Assembly: GCF_000001635.26 (NCBI RefSeq)
Contig: NC_000075.6
Span: forward strand, 110,110,644-110,174,643
Length of the DNA: 64,000 bases
Direction: 5' to 3'
Source of the DNA: Mus musculus
Lineage: Eukaryota > Chordata > Mammalia > Rodentia > Muridae
Position 1 is the first letter of the stretch. Every line of letters starts with the position of its first letter. A program made the position numbers and the translations under genes. The notes below the pieces were generated by a model. The model was not told where the DNA came from. It saw only the letters and a program-made list of their open reading frames with translations, and did not search any database. Below, in pieces: positions 31,601 to 46,900 of the stretch.

Positions 31601-34600
31601 AAAAAACATGTATGTATATAATATACACACAGATGACATCCTGTGTGCAGTGGCTCCCTCTGTTCATCTGGATATGACTCAGCTTCCCAGGTGTGAGGGT
31701 AACTACCCACTGAGCCACTTTCTGCTCCCTCTTATTTACATTTTTGTAGTATTCTCATAAGCATTACACATGTTCCTTAGTTCTTTTTCTGTCTTTCATC
31801 CATGTTTTGATTTTGGGTTCTTTGGAGATGGATACAGATGAAGACTGGAGTGCTGGGGTATGTGTGTGTCTATGTGTGTCTGTGTGTGTGTTGGAGGTGG
31901 CAGGGGTCACAGTTCTGAGATGGATACAGATGAAGACTGCAGTGCTGGTGTGTGAGGTTGAGGAGTTTGAGACGGACAGTGTCTCACTATGTAGCCCTGG
32001 CTGGCCTGAAACTCTCCCAATAAATATACCAGTCAGGATTAAAACTCACATGCCCACTAATGCCTCCAGAACGCTGGAATTATACCCTGTCAGTGATGGC
32101 TTTTTGTTGTTGTTTTCAAGACAGGGTTTCTCTGTGTAGCCCTGGCTGTCCTGGAACTCACTCTGTAGACCAGGCTGGCCTCGAACTCAGAAATCCGCCT
32201 GCTTCTGCCTCCCGAGTGCTGGGATTAAAAGGATGAACCACCACTGCCTGGCTGTTAGTTTTTGGGGTGTTTGTTTTGTTTTGTTTTTGTTTTATTTTTT
32301 GTCAACCTGACACAATCTAGAATTATGTGAAAAGAAGAAACCTTCATTGAGAAAATACCCCTTTTTTATTGGCCTATAGTAATCCTGTAGGGCATTTTTT
32401 TTTTTTAAATTGATGTGGAAAGGCCCAGCCCACTTTGGGGGCAGTCCAGAGGTGAAGAGGTGACAAAAAAATAAGAAAGCAAACTAAGGCCATAGGGACC
32501 TGAGCAAACCATAGGAAACAAGCCATGGTCTCAGCTTCAGCTCCTGCATGGTTTCCCTGATGATGACTCTAACCGTGAACCAAGCTAAAACCCACCTGCT
32601 TTCAACCATTGATGAACCCCTTATCCCTTTCTCTTGCTGCTGGAGACTCAGCATGCTGACCTAGTGCTCTACTGCTAAGCTGCGCCCCTTCCTTCCCCCT
32701 CTGCTTAAAAAATATATTTTTAATGTTGCTAGTCTAACACACACACACACACTGTAGGCTAGGCATTGAACTTAAACCACCATGGCACATTCTTGAAAAG
32801 TTGGGATTATGGTCCTGAGCTACCAGGTTCAGCCTCATTAACATTTCTGCCAGTGATTTTATTATTTTACTTTATTCTTTGGTTTTTGGAGACAGGGTTT
32901 CTCTCTATAGCCCTGGCTGTCCTGGAACTCACTTTGTAGACCAGGCTGGCCTCGAACTCAGAAATCCGCCTGCCTCTGCCTCCCGAGTCCCAAGTGCTGG
33001 GATTAAAGACGTGCGCCACCACGCCTAGTGCCAGTGATTTTAAAGAGTTCTGTTTCTCAAGTATCCCATTTTCTTTTTCTTTTCTTTCCTTTCCTTTTCT
33101 TTTTCTTTTTCTTTTTCTGTTTCTTTTTCTTTTTCTTTATCCTCTTCTCTTCTTTTCTCTTCAGATTTATTTATTATTACATCTAAGTACACTGTAGTTG
33201 TCTTCAGACACACCAGAAGAGGGCATCAGATCTCATTACAGATGGTTGTGAGTCACCATGTGGTTGCTGGGAATTGAACTCAGGACCTTTGGAAGAGCAG
33301 TCAGTGCTCTTAACTGCTGAACCATCTCACCTCTCCCTCCCCCCCCCTTTTTTTCTTTTATAATCTTTGTAAGTAAGATCATCTAGTTTCGTTCTGTTAC
33401 TGTGTTTTAGCTACCATTATATTGCTGTGAAGAGACACCATGACTAAGGCAACTCTATGAAAACATTTGAATGGGGGCTTGCATGCTTATCATGGGAAGT
33501 GGACAGACAGGGTGCTAGAGCAGTCTAGCTGAGAGCTTTACATCCTGACTGTCAGGCAGCTGGTGCAGAGCCTCGCTGGGCCTGGTGTAGTCTTTTAAAA
33601 CCTTAAAACCCATAGATTCCCAATGGCATACCCTCTCCAGCAGTCATTTCACTAGCTGGGGACCAAGAATTCAAATATAGCCTGTGGGGGCTTTTCTCAT
33701 TGAGCCACAATACAGTGGTTAAATACTCTAGCCAGAGTGAATTTGGAAAAGGTTGGGAAAGGTTTATTTGTTATACATTACTAGATCATAGCCATGGGCT
33801 AATCTGATTTGGGCTATCTCTGAATTGAGACTTTTCTTAAGTGACTGTAGGGAGTCAGGTGACTCCTGATGCTGATGAGGGCAGATGGGATGATATCTCA
33901 CTGCAGTTTTAGTCTTTTCCTTGATGGATCGGGATATTAAGTTTTTTCATGTTGGCCATTTGTATTCTCCTTCCATTTGGGTCTTTTCCCATTTTAAAAT
34001 TAGACTTTTATTTCAGTTCTTCATCATAAACTCTTTATATTAACCTCATCAGATATTCAATCTCTATTTTCTCTTTTTTTGTTTTTGTTTTTCTGAGACA
34101 GGGTTTCTCTGTGTAGCCCTGGCTGTCCTGGAACTCACTTTGTAGATCAGGCTGGCCTCAAACTCAGAAATCCGCCTGCCTCTGCCTCCCAAGTGCTGGG
34201 ATTAAAGGCGTGCGCCGCCACCCGGCCTGCAATCTCTATTTTCAAACAGTGCTCAGAGATGTCTGTCGTGGTACTGGTTTATAATCTTAGCGTGGGGATA
34301 CAAGGCAGGATGACCAGGAGGTTAAGGATCAGCAGCCAAATGGTGATGTTGAGGCCAGCTCGGAACATACATAATTTGTTTCTAGGAAAATAGTTCTCTA
34401 GATTGTCATCCATGAGGAGTGGTCTTCTGGAACTTGTCTTTCTAGCACCAAGATAGTTGAGATCTTTTAAGTTGTAAGGAGTGTTATCTCCTAAACAGCG
34501 TACTTTAAATGTTGCTTTCTTTTTCCCTGTGCGAATACCTGTTTCTAGGACACGTCTCTAGGCTTTTCCCACCCTTTGTTTCACCAATAACACACCCTTT

Positions 34601-35615
34601 GGATTTTAAGGTCTTATACCTTACCATTATCATTGGAAATTCCTTATTGATTTTGATCTCCACCACCACCCAATTTTAGTGAATTTTGTGTTTTACCTTA
34701 TAAAGCTTGACTGTAGAACCTTTTATGGATCTACTTTTATGGTAGCAGTTTCCTGGGATAAGATCCTCTGGAGCTGGAGTGACAGGCATTTGTGAGCTAC
34801 CTGATCTGGGTGTTTAACCAGGCCTAAGAGATTAGCATAGCTTTCATCTTCCTTTGCAGAGTTGTGAACTATTGTTTTTTTTCCACTGACTTCCACATAT
34901 GTGCTGTGGCACCCATTTGTGTGGTCATACTTTCTGTCTTGTAAAATAACTAAAATTTCTTTTTGTTTTTCTGAGATAGGGTGTTTTGTTGTTTTATTAT
35001 ATGTAAGTACACTGTAGCTGTTTTCAGACACACTAGAAGAGGGCATCAGATCTGATCACAGATGGTTGTGAGCCACCATGTGGTTGCTGGGATTTGAACT
35101 CAGTGCTCCTAACTGCTGAGACACCTCTCCAGATCCGTGTTTTGCTGTTTTTGGTTTTATTTATTTATTTATTTTTAAATTTTTTTTCGAGACAGGATTT
35201 CTCTGTGTAGCCCTGGCTGTCCTGGAACTCACTCTGTAGACCAGGCTGGCCTCGAACTCAGAAATCCACCTGCCTCTGCCTCCCAAGCATTGGGATCAAA
35301 GGCGTCACCACCACGCCCGGCTCTGGTTTTGATTTTTATAGTGTTAGCTGGTCTGAAACTCACAAGATTCGTCTGCCTCTGCCTTCTTAGTACTGTAATT
35401 ACAGGCATGTTCCACCATGCCCAGCAGCACAGTAACTAAAATTCTTGTGTGTGTTCATGGGCTCAGGCATCATACATAGAGACATAAGAGGACAACTTTT
35501 GGAGTCAGTCAGTTCACCTACCATGAGGATACTAGAGATAAAACTCAGGTTGTCAGTCTTATCAGCCAGCATCTTCACTGCTAAGCCATTTTGCCAGCCA
35601 TAAACAATATTGTTT

Positions 35616-35660
<45 letters not shown>

Positions 35661-35685
35661 TGTGTGTGTGTGTGTGTGAGAGAGA

Positions 35686-35729
<44 letters not shown>

Positions 35730-38700
35730 TGAGTGAACTTTTCTATTTTTCCATGTTTGCATATATGATTCCATGTCATTAAATCTGTGGAATAGTAGCT
35801 GGGCAGTGGTGGTGACGCCTTTAATCCCAGCACTCGGGAGGCAGAGGCAGGCGGATTTCTGAGTTCAAGGCCAGCCTGGTCTACAAAGTGAGTTCCAGGA
35901 CAGCCAGGGCTATAGAGAGAAACCCTGTCTCCAAAAACAAAAACAACAACAACAAATCTGTGGAGTAGCATTACTTTACATTTCCTCCCTTGTAGTACTT
36001 GGGGTGGAATCCAACCCTTTTATATGATAGGCAAGCTTTCTATCACAAGCCATGTCCCCAGCCTTGTGAGCTACTTTTCTATATTATGTGATGTATCTTA
36101 GACTGAAGGACAGTAAGAATTCATATCACTGCTACATTGTTTTGACTGGGGTATGTCTTTACAGAAAATTTAGCCTTTTTTTTTTTTAATGTGTGTGTGT
36201 CTGTGTCTGTGTATCTGTCTGTGTGTAGGTCAGAGGACAATTTGGGAGTCTGTTATCTTCTTCCACTGTGGATTCTAGGGATGACTCATCTTTGGGGTTA
36301 TCTTTCTAAGCCTTTTAAATTCATTTAAGTTAAGTTCCACAATGAAATTTCCACTTGTATAAGGCTGAGGATAAACTTAATAAAGCTTTTTTTTCTGTTA
36401 GGCGGAGATTTGATCTTCAGAACCCATCCCGAATGGATCGTAACGTTGAAATGTTCATGAACATTGAGAAAACATTGGTACAGGTAAGTTGGAGACTTAG
36501 ACCTTGTTGTCTCTGTCCCACTCGCTCCTTTGCCTCATCTTTCCTCTTTCCCATCTGTCATGTTGTAGATAGGGCTTCTTTGATCCAGGTCAGCCTAAAA
36601 TTTCTGCCTCAGGAGTCCCTATTCCTAAATCTAGATGCATAAGTCACTACCTCAACTTAAAAGTTTATTTTACCCTAATATACTTCTAATTCTTTATTAG
36701 ATTGCAAAAGATAAAGCGAGGAACTTTACTGAAATACGCAATTTTACTGTTTTTATGTGTATTGGGATTAGAGCTGTAATTGATCTGGTCATTTAAAACT
36801 GATAAGTGTCAAGCCAAAATTTTTATTTTGTTACTTTTGAGACAATGTCTCTTTTAGTTTTGACTTTCCTGAAATTCACTATGTAAAAACTAGAACTAGG
36901 CTGTCCTTGAACTAACTATGTAGACCAGGCTGCCCTTGAACTGAGATTCTTCTTTCTACCTCCCAAGTGCTTGATTAAAGGCATGTGCGATATTTCTCTT
37001 TATTTACTTCATTTATTATTTGAGTCATTTTTCTCACTGTGGAGCCCTAGTGTGCATGGAGCCATAGAGCACTGAGATCCTCTTGTCTCTGCCTCTGAGT
37101 GCTGAGGGTAGATCGGTGCACACACTACCACAGCCTGTTGGTTTGTTCTGCTTCTCAGTACTAGAAGCACTCTTCATAATGGTGCTTTATTATGGAGTCA
37201 TTTTCTTTGGATTTATTTTTTGGTTGTATAATAAATACCTACTTTCCTCTGGATCATAATTTGAATGTATGAATGCTTAATTTTGTTTGTTTGTTTGTTT
37301 GGTGTTTCAAGACAGGGTTTCTCTGTGTAGCCCTGGCTGTCCTGGAACTCACTCTGTAGACCAGGCTGGCCTCAAACTCAGAAATCTGCCTGCCTCTGCC
37401 TCCCAAGTGCTGGCTGGGATTAAAGGTATGCGCCACCACTACCCGGCATGTTTTGTTTTGTTTATGTATGAGTGGTTTCTTTGTGACTGTGTATCATGTA
37501 CGTGCAGTGGATACAGAGGTCAGAGGAGGGCATTGATTCCTTGTAACTGGAGTGAGCTGCCATGTGGGTACTGACAGTGGGAACCAGAGTCTATGGGAGA
37601 ACAGCTGGTACTCTTTTTTTTTTTTTTTTAAAGATTTATTTATTTATTATATGTAAGTACACTGTAGCTGTCTTCAGACACACCAGAAGAGGGCGTCAGA
37701 TTTTGTTACAGATGGTTGTGAGCCACCATGTGGTTGCTGGGATTTGAACTCCGGACCTTTGGAAGAGCAGTCAGGTGCTCTTACCCGCTGAGCCATCTCA
37801 CCAGCCCCAGCTGGTACTCTTAACCACTGAGATGTTTCTCTACCTCAGCTTCTTGAGAAAGAATCTCTCAGTGAACCTGGACCATAGCTGTTTTGGTTAG
37901 TGTGTGGCAGGAAAGCTCCTCGATTGCTAGCTTGTTTCTTATACATTGGAGATTACAGTTTGAACTACAAATGAGTGCCACCACTCTCAGCTCTGTGTGA
38001 ACACTGAACATTCAGAACCAACTCCTTACACTTATTCAGCACTTGACCCATTGAACCATCACGCTGACCAGCCGACCTACCTTCCCTTCTACCCTCCTTC
38101 CTACCCACTCTCCCTCCCTCCCTCCCTCCCTCCCTTCCTTTCTTCCTTTACTGTGGTGTGAGGGTTGAGATAAGAGTCTCACCATGAAAGCTCCAGCTGT
38201 CTTAGAACTCAACAGAGATCAGCCTTCCTCTGCCTCCTGAATGTCAGGATTAAAGGCCAACTGTCTCTGACCTTGCTGTATTTTAGTAATAATTTCATTC
38301 AAATGATTATCAGAATTCTTTGTCTAGCTGCAGAAGGGATCTGGGGATGATTTTAAGTAGCCTACTGAGCCATCTAGGTTTTATGATATGGCCAAGCATG
38401 GGGGTACAAACCTTTACTCTCGCAGTCATGGAGGCAGAGAGAGCTGGATCTCTGAGTTTGAGGTCAGCCTGGTCTACAGAGAAAAATCCATGGCTTCATA
38501 GAGAAAAGATGTCTCACTCCCCCACCCCCACCCCCCAAAAAAGGTTGTTTTTGTATGTTAAGAAATGTAGGTTGTGGGACTGGAGCGATGGCTCAGCGGT
38601 TAAGAGCAATGACTACTCTTCCAGAACTCCTGAGTTCAACTCCCAGCAACCACATGGTGGTAGTTCACAATCACCTGTAGTGCAAGTCAATGCTATCTTC

Positions 38701-40236
38701 TGGTGTGTCTGAGGACAGCTACACTGTACTCATATAAAATAAGTAAATCTTTTATAAAAAGAAAGAAATGTAGGTTTAAATATCAGCTTTAGCCATTAAG
38801 CTGACGGGAGGGAGGGGAAACTAGGAAAGGGGATAACATTTGAAATGTAAATAAAGAAAATACCTAATAAAAAAAGAAAATAGCTGGGCAGTGGTGGCAC
38901 ATGCCTTTAACCCCAGCACTTGGGAGGCAGAGGCAGACAGATTTCTGAGTTCGAGGCCAGACTGGTCTACAGAGTGAGTTCCAGGACAGCCAGGGCTACA
39001 CAGAGAAACCCTGTCTCAAAAAACAACAAGAAAAAGAAAAAGGAAAAAAAAAAGATAATAAATGATGAACATGAACTGTGAGATAGCTAAATGGGGAAAG
39101 GCACTTGATGGCCTACGTGGCAGAAAGAGAGTGACTCTGCATGCTTGTCTGATGACTACATGTGTGCCCTGGTGCACACATCTCAGCATGCAGTTAACAT
39201 AATAAATATGCTATAAGAATGACGACCATCAGTGGACATCATCTCAAGATCATTTGAATTTCAGAGTCTTTCTTTTTGTTTTCTCAGAACAACTGTCTGA
39301 CTAGACCAAACATCTACCTCATTCCAGACATTGATTTGAAGTTGGCTAACAAGTTGAAAGATATCATCAAACGGCATCAGGTAATAGACACGATTGCTTT
39401 AGTGTGGTGGGAGTAAGCCTTTAATAAATGCCAGAATTTGCCCTTTGTATGTGTCTGCCTTGAAGGAAGGATTTCTCGGAGTTCCTGTGTATACTGATGG
39501 GAACATTCAGTATTTACTGGGATGAATTTAGGACAGTCTTAGATTTTGCTTAGTTAAAAGTGGCCCATATAATCTGTTAGCTCAGAATGTATGTGTGCCA
39601 CCACGCCCGGCAGTACTACTACTTTTAACCAATTAACCTTTTCTCTCTTGGAGTGTTTGTTATGTGATAGTCACATGGACTTTTACTTCCTATGCTTGTA
39701 AAGGGCCTGCTTGTTTTTGCTTTTTAGCTAAAAATAGGAATTATTTCTACAAATATTCCTAGAGGCAATGCTTATTTTTGTAATGTTTATTATGGCTGGC
39801 TTATTTATTAAATAAGTAGTGATTACTTTCCAAGGATACTCAGTGGAACATTTAAAATGAGTTAATGGCTAACACTGAATCAATCAATGAATCTTTTAGA
39901 GGCAGGGTTTTACTATGTAGTTCTGGCTGGCTTGGGATTAACCTTGTAGAACAGATTGGCATTAAACTCACTGAAATCTCTCTGCCTCTGGAGTAATGGG
40001 GAAATAAAAGGCTTGTGTTACTGAACCAGACTTATTCATTTTAAATGTTTGTATATAAACAGAGTACCTGTTGAGACTAGAAGAGGGCCGGGCGTGGTGG
40101 CACACACCTTTTAGTCCCAGCACTTGGGAGGCAGAGCAAGAAGCAGGCAGATTTCTGAGTTCGAGGCCAGCCTGGTCTACAAAGTGAGTTCCAGGACAGC
40201 CAGGGCTATACAGAGAAACCCTGTTTTGAAAAAAAA

Positions 40237-40276
<40 letters not shown>

Positions 40277-43200
40277 TGACTAGAAGAGGGCATCAGGTTT
40301 CCTGGAATTGCTCATACAAGGATACTGGGAACTAAGGTCCTTTGCAAACTTAATTGAACTCAGGATTTGAACAACAGAGGGTGCTCTTAACCCCTGAGGC
40401 ATCTTTGCTTGCCCAACAAATTTTTTTTTTTAAGGTTTATTTATTATATGTAAGTACACTGTAGCTGTCTTCAGACACACCAGAAGAGGGCATTGAATTG
40501 CATTACAGATGGTTGTGAGCCACCATGTCTTTGCTGGGATTTGAAGATTTGAATTTAGGACCTTTGGAAGAACAGTCAGTGCTCTTAGCCACTGAGCTGT
40601 CTCTCCAGCCCCAAAAACTTAGGATCAGACTCTTTTTGTTTGTTTGTTTGTTTGTTTGTTTGTTTGTTTGAAGATCTATTTATTATTATATTTAAGTATA
40701 CTGTAGCTGTCTTTAGACAAACCAGAAAAGGGCATCAGATCTCCGTACAGGTGGTTGTGAGCCACGATGTGAATGCTGGGATTTGAACTCAGGACCTTCA
40801 GAAGAGCAGTCAGTGCTCTTAAGCGCTGAGCCATCTCTCCAGAGACAAAATTTTTTGTTGTTGTTGTTGTTTTTTGAAACAGGGTTTCTCTGTGTAGCTC
40901 TGGCTGTCCTGGAACTCACTCTGTTTACCAGGCTGGCCTCGAACTCAGAAGTCTGCCTGCCTCTGCCTCCCAAATGTTTCCAGGCGTGCACCACAACTGC
41001 CTGAGTGACAACATTCTTGAGAGAACTATTAGTTTATTATTCCTCTTCAGGGATGCAGAGAGGGCTCAGGGGTTAAGAGCACTTGTTGCTATTGTTTTTT
41101 GGGTTTGGGAGGGGTTGGGTTTTTTTGTTTGTTTGTTTTGTTTTGTATTCGAGACAGGGTTTCTCTGTGTAGCCCTGGCTGTCCTGGAACTCACTTTGTA
41201 GACCAGGCTGGCCTCGAACTCAGAAATCCACCTGCCTCTGCCTCCCGAGTGCTGGGATTAAAGGCGTGCGCTACCACCACCGGGCACTTGTTGCTATTGT
41301 TGAGGTCCTGGATTCAGTCCTCTGCAGCCACACAGTTGCTCACAACCATCTGCAGCTCTAGTTCTAGTTCATTTGAAGTTTTTATCTTACTTCTGTAGGC
41401 ATCAGGACCATGTAGGGAAAGACAAATACAGGCAGAACATTCACATACATAAAGTAAATCTTTTTTAAAGAATCGTGGTGCTAGAAAGATTACTCAAAGA
41501 CAAAGATTACTCAAAGTTTGATTGCTAGCCCTCAGAACAATTCACTACCTTCTGTTTCTTTAGTTCTTGGGGATCCAACGCCCTCTTCTGTCTCTTTGGG
41601 CACCAGGCCATCAGGTCGTATACAACCATACACACTGGCAAAACCCTGCTAAACATAAAATTTATTACTCCACTTCACAGATGATATGCACCGAATGACT
41701 TGCTATGTCATCTGAGTAGTAGACCGTAGAGCTGAGAGTCGAATGCCATAGTGACAGGCTCCCCTGTCCACTTCTGCACATTGGCTCACACTTACTGGCT
41801 GTGGATATTCCTTTCCCACACTCTGACAGCCATTCAGAAATGAGAACCCAGTGAGTCTGAAATTCTTACTTAGGCGGCACATAACTGCTTCAGGTAGTTC
41901 TAAAGTGCTTTTTAAAAGATTTATTTATTTATTTATATGTGAGTACGCTGTAGCTATTCTCAGAAACCCCAGAAGAGGGCATCAGATCTCATAACAGATG
42001 GTTGTGAGCCACCATGTGGTTGCTGGGGTTTGAACTCAGGACCTCTGGAAGAGCAGTCAGTGTTCTTAACCACTGAGCCATCTCTCCAGCCCCTCTAAAG
42101 TTTTTATATTTTAGTTTTCTACAGATAAAGTGACAGTACTTTTATTTGTTTGGAGTAATGAGTAAATACTCATTTTTTAAGGAGAAATGTAGAGGGTGCC
42201 TTGAGTTTCTACTTGAATACTTGACTTTTTCTTGTTTGTGTGGCATCAAGAATGAGCATTTGTTAGTCTAAATGGTTTTGAGGGGTTTCTAGTTTTGTTT
42301 TAAAGATGTATTTAGTAGTCTTTAACCTAGCCATATGATACCTTTAATTTTCATAGCGGTGCTCCAGCATTGACATAAAGTGGCAGCAGCAATGTACACC
42401 GTGGTTGGTTCAAGTGTCCCACCTGTTATTGCTGTGACTCCAGCTTATGTGCCAGCCTTCATGTCAGTTAGTGATGGTTGATGCTGGACAGTAAGGCAAG
42501 AGGGTGGAGAGCGTGAAACTAGCCTAGGCTCCGTACTTGTGATTGGGGGGGGTGTTTGTTTTATTGTTTGTTTTTGTGAGACAGTCTCAAGTAGCTTAGA
42601 CTAGCTTTAAACGTAGTATACTTGAGGATGGCCGTCAACTCTCTAGCCTCCTGTTTCCCGAAGTTCTTAGGTTCTAGGTCTGGCTAAAATCTTAATTTTT
42701 TTTAAGGTGAATATACTTTACAGTTACTCTTGTGTTGTTGTGTTCCCATGCTCATTGTTTATGATGGTTATGAAATAATTTTAAGAATTTGAGACATGCT
42801 TATTGATGGTAAAGGTACAACATTTTAAATGCTAACATTCCTCAATAAGTTTGATTTTTAAAGAATTTCTTTGTTTTGGATTAATGATAGTTGATAAAGT
42901 ATATACAAATATTTCCAAATCTTTTGGAAAAACTCAGGCATCTGAAACACTTGATAAAGAATATTCCGTTCTTGTATATCTAGAAACAATATTTTATGTT
43001 GTTAATCACTATCCCTTTGCTTGACAAAAACGATTTTTTTAAAAATGCTTTTTTCCCTCTTAGAGAATTTGCATCCATACATAATGGTTTGCTTGCCATG
43101 TGACTTATTTTTATTTATTTGCTTTGCAGGGGACATTTACTGATGAGAAGTCAAAAGCTTCCCACCATATTTATCCATATCCTTCCTCACAAGAGGATGG

Positions 43201-43952
43201 TAAGTTAACCGTTGGTTGTAAGCTCTTTAACACATACTTCGTACCGTAGGGTATAAATAATGTAGGCTTCTAAAGAAATGTCTAAATAAGTACACCACCA
43301 TTTCCATAGAGTTCTGTTTTCTCTAACGTATCACTTAGCTGGTATGCTACTCTGAGATTGGACCACTTGATTCTTTTAGAAAGTGAGGCTCAGCCTCTGC
43401 TGCTCAGTGTTCTAACCAGTTAGATTTATTTAAAACGTAGCACCAATTTTTTATTTTATTTTTTTTAAAGATTTATTTATTGATTATATGTAAGTACACT
43501 GTAGCTGTCTTCAGACACTCTAGAAGAGGGAGTCAGATCTTGTTGGGGATGGTTGTGAGCCACCATGTGGTTGCTGGGATTTGAACTCTGGACCTTCGGA
43601 AGAGCAGTCGGGTGCTCTTACCCACTGAGCCATCTCGCCAGCCCCCAGTAGCACCAATTTTTTAATGTTGATGTTTGCTGTGAACTGATAAAATACAGGG
43701 ATATCTGAGGCAGATGGTTATTGACTGCCACAGAGTTGAACAAACTCTGGTTAGATAATTCTCTAAATGAGGCAGGGTTCCATATACATCAGGCTGGCCT
43801 TGAACTCTGCGTAGCCAGAGACCTTTATGCCCTCAGCTCCTGAATGTTGAGAGTATGTGCTGTTGGGTATAGGGCTAGGACCCATTACCCACTCACTGAG
43901 CTACCTTCCCAGCTGTTCTCTCTCCACGATGTACCCCAACTTTTTTTTCCTC

Positions 43953-43986
<34 letters not shown>

Positions 43987-46900
43987 TTTATTTATTGATT
44001 ATATGTAAGTACACTGTAGCTGTCTTCAGACACTCCAGAAGAGGGAGTCAGATCTTGTTACGGATGGTTGTGAGCCACCATGTGGTTGCTGGGATTTGAA
44101 CTCCTGACCTTCGGAAGAGCAGTCGGGTGCTCTTACCCACTGAGCCATCTCACCAGCCCTTTTTCCTCGTTTTTAAAATTTGTTTGGTGTGTTATATGCA
44201 TACACGTGGGAACCCTTGTGCCACAGTTAACTTCTAGAGGCCAGAGGACATAGACAGCTTATGTGAATTGGTTTTGTGTGTATAGGGTCCTGTGATTCAA
44301 AGTGAAGTCAGTTGCATTGGCAAGATTATGGAATTGTCCCAAATCTTTCCAGCCTTAAATCTGAACCCTTAACATTAAAACGGTGGAATTTTTTTTTCTC
44401 TATTATTATTGTAAGGATTTCACAATGTAGCTCATGCTGGCTTTGAATTGATTAGGGTTATTTTTATTTTATTTTTGTTTTTTTCAAGACAGGCTTCCTC
44501 TGTATAGCCCTGGCTGTCCTGGAACTCACTCTGTAGACCAGGCTGGCCTCGAACTCAGAAATCCGCCTGCCTCTGCCTCCCAAGTGCTGGAATTAAAGGT
44601 GTACGCCACCACCGACCAGCTGATTCCTATTCATAAATCCTTGAGACTTACTCACTTTGGTTTGTCTCTTCCCTTTGATTTGATAGTTCAAGTGATCTAT
44701 TGTCAGCTTCTTTCATTTTGTGTTTGAATACACCTGTTAATAGTTAATTTTCTGGGCAGTGATGGCACACACCTTTAATCTCAGCACCTGGGAGGCAGAG
44801 GCAGAGGCAGGCATGTGGCTCTCTGAGAGTACAAGGCCAGTCTGTTCTACAGAGTTTCAGAACGGCAGGGCTACACAAGAAACCTTTTCCCTTCCCCCAA
44901 AAAAAGGAAAAAGAAAAGAAAGAGAAAATGGTTCACTTTTATCATTGATTGGCTTTTCTGTTAATGTGTTAGGGTGGTTTCTTCTTTTTTTAATTTTCTG
45001 ATTTTTGTTTAAGACAAGGTCTTGCCATATAGCCATGGCTTTCTTGGAACTTGTTATTTTAAATTTCTTTCGTGGCCTTTTTGGTTTGGTTTGGTTGGTT
45101 GGTTTTTTTTTTTTTCCCCCCCCTTGTTTTGGTTTTTGTTATTCTAAATTGGTTTCTCTGTGTGACCTTGACTGTCCTGGCCAAGCTGGCATAATCTTTG
45201 GGGATAAATTCAGGGGACCTAAGTCAGTTTCACTAGTTTTAGAGAGCACAGAGGTTCTTTGGTGGTTCAGTGTTTAAAGGCATTTGTTGCCAAGGCTGGT
45301 AACCTGAGTTCCTTCCCTGGGACCCACATGGTAGAAGGCAAGAACAACACCCACGTCTGTGAGTAGTTGCTTTTGGACCTGTAGTAGGATCATACACAGT
45401 AGGAAGTTGCACATATATGGTCAGGCAGTCAGAGATAGACATTCGTTTACATTTATGTTTGGTTGCTTCTCGAGGCAATGTTTGTGTAACTTTGGCGGTC
45501 CTAGTACTAGCTCTGTAAACCATGCTGGCCTACATCTCAGAGATCTATCTGCCTCAGCCTCTCAAGTGCTGGGATCAAAGGGATGCCACCACCTGACCCC
45601 CAGGATTTATTTTTAATTGCTTATGTCTGTATGGAAATATGTGCAAGTGAATACAGGTGCCTTTAGAGCCCAAAAGAAGAGGGTATCTGGTCCCCTAGAG
45701 CTGAAATTACAAGGGGTTGTTGTGAGCTGCCTGATGGGAATTCTGGAAACTGAACTCTTGTCCCTTGGGCCCGCAGCCTCTCAGCCCCTCACCATCTTTT
45801 ATCAGTTTTTCATAATGGAATTACAGCTCCTTGTTTAGTTGCAAGATGAGGTGGATAGTGAGCTTTCAGAGGTCTACCTTTCTCCACTCACCCAGTCCTG
45901 GGAATTGGCATGCACCAACACACACACCTTACTTAATGTTGTTACTTTCTAGGTTAGACTTATTCGTTTTACCTTTTTTTTTTTGTTTTTTTTTTTTTTT
46001 TTGGTTTTTCAAGACAGGTTTTCTCTGTGTAGCCCTGGCTATCCTGGAACTCACTTTGTAGACCAGGCTGTCCTTGAACTCAGAAATCCACCTGCCTCTG
46101 CCTCCCAAGTGCTGGGATTAAAGGCGTGCACCACCACGCCCAGCTTATTTTACTTTTTGTGTATGAATGTTTCGCCTGCATGCATGTATGTACATCTTAT
46201 ATGTGCTTGTTGTTTTCCTTGAAACTTGGTTATGGGTGGTTGTGAGCAGGTTTATATGTGCTTGGAATTGAGCCTGGGTTATTTGCAAATTCAGCATGTA
46301 CTCCTGTCTCCTGGCTTTTTATCTAAGTACTGGTAGCTCTTTATTGACTGGCCATCGCTCCAGATCCAGATCCAGCAAGGGCCCTTTAATCTGACAAGCG
46401 GTTTTCAGTTTGAAAGCTTAAAATTTAGAGCATTTAACTACTCTTGCCGAGGAACAGAGTTTGGGTCTCAGTAGCTACAAGTATATTCTCAGCTGTCTAT
46501 AACCATAGTTCCCGGCCATCTGACATCTGACCATCTGAGCTCTGGGTTCCTGCAAATACGTTGTATACATATATGACATCATACATATTAATCCTAACTA
46601 AATTGAGTCCTGTTTTGATGATTTTCTTTCAGAGGAGTGGCTGAGACCAGTGATGAGGAGAGACAAGCAGGTGCTGGTGCACTGGGGTTTCTACCCAGAC
46701 AGGTAGTTAAGCCTAATTGTCTTATGATTATTCATGTTGGTCTTGATAATTGCATATGCCTACAGATTGTGAGGATAAAATCTATTAGCATTCCCATCCG
46801 TTTGTTTGTTTGTGTTTGTTTTTCGAGACAGGGTTTCTCTGTGTATGCTTGGCTGTCCTAGTACTCACTCTGTAGACCAGGCTGGCCTCGAACTCACAGA

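Noticed and set aside
35399..35971. 190-codon frame with His-Thr repeats
   Set aside because: It combines an antisense B1, a TG/AG microsatellite and RSINE1-type sequence, with no gene signature.
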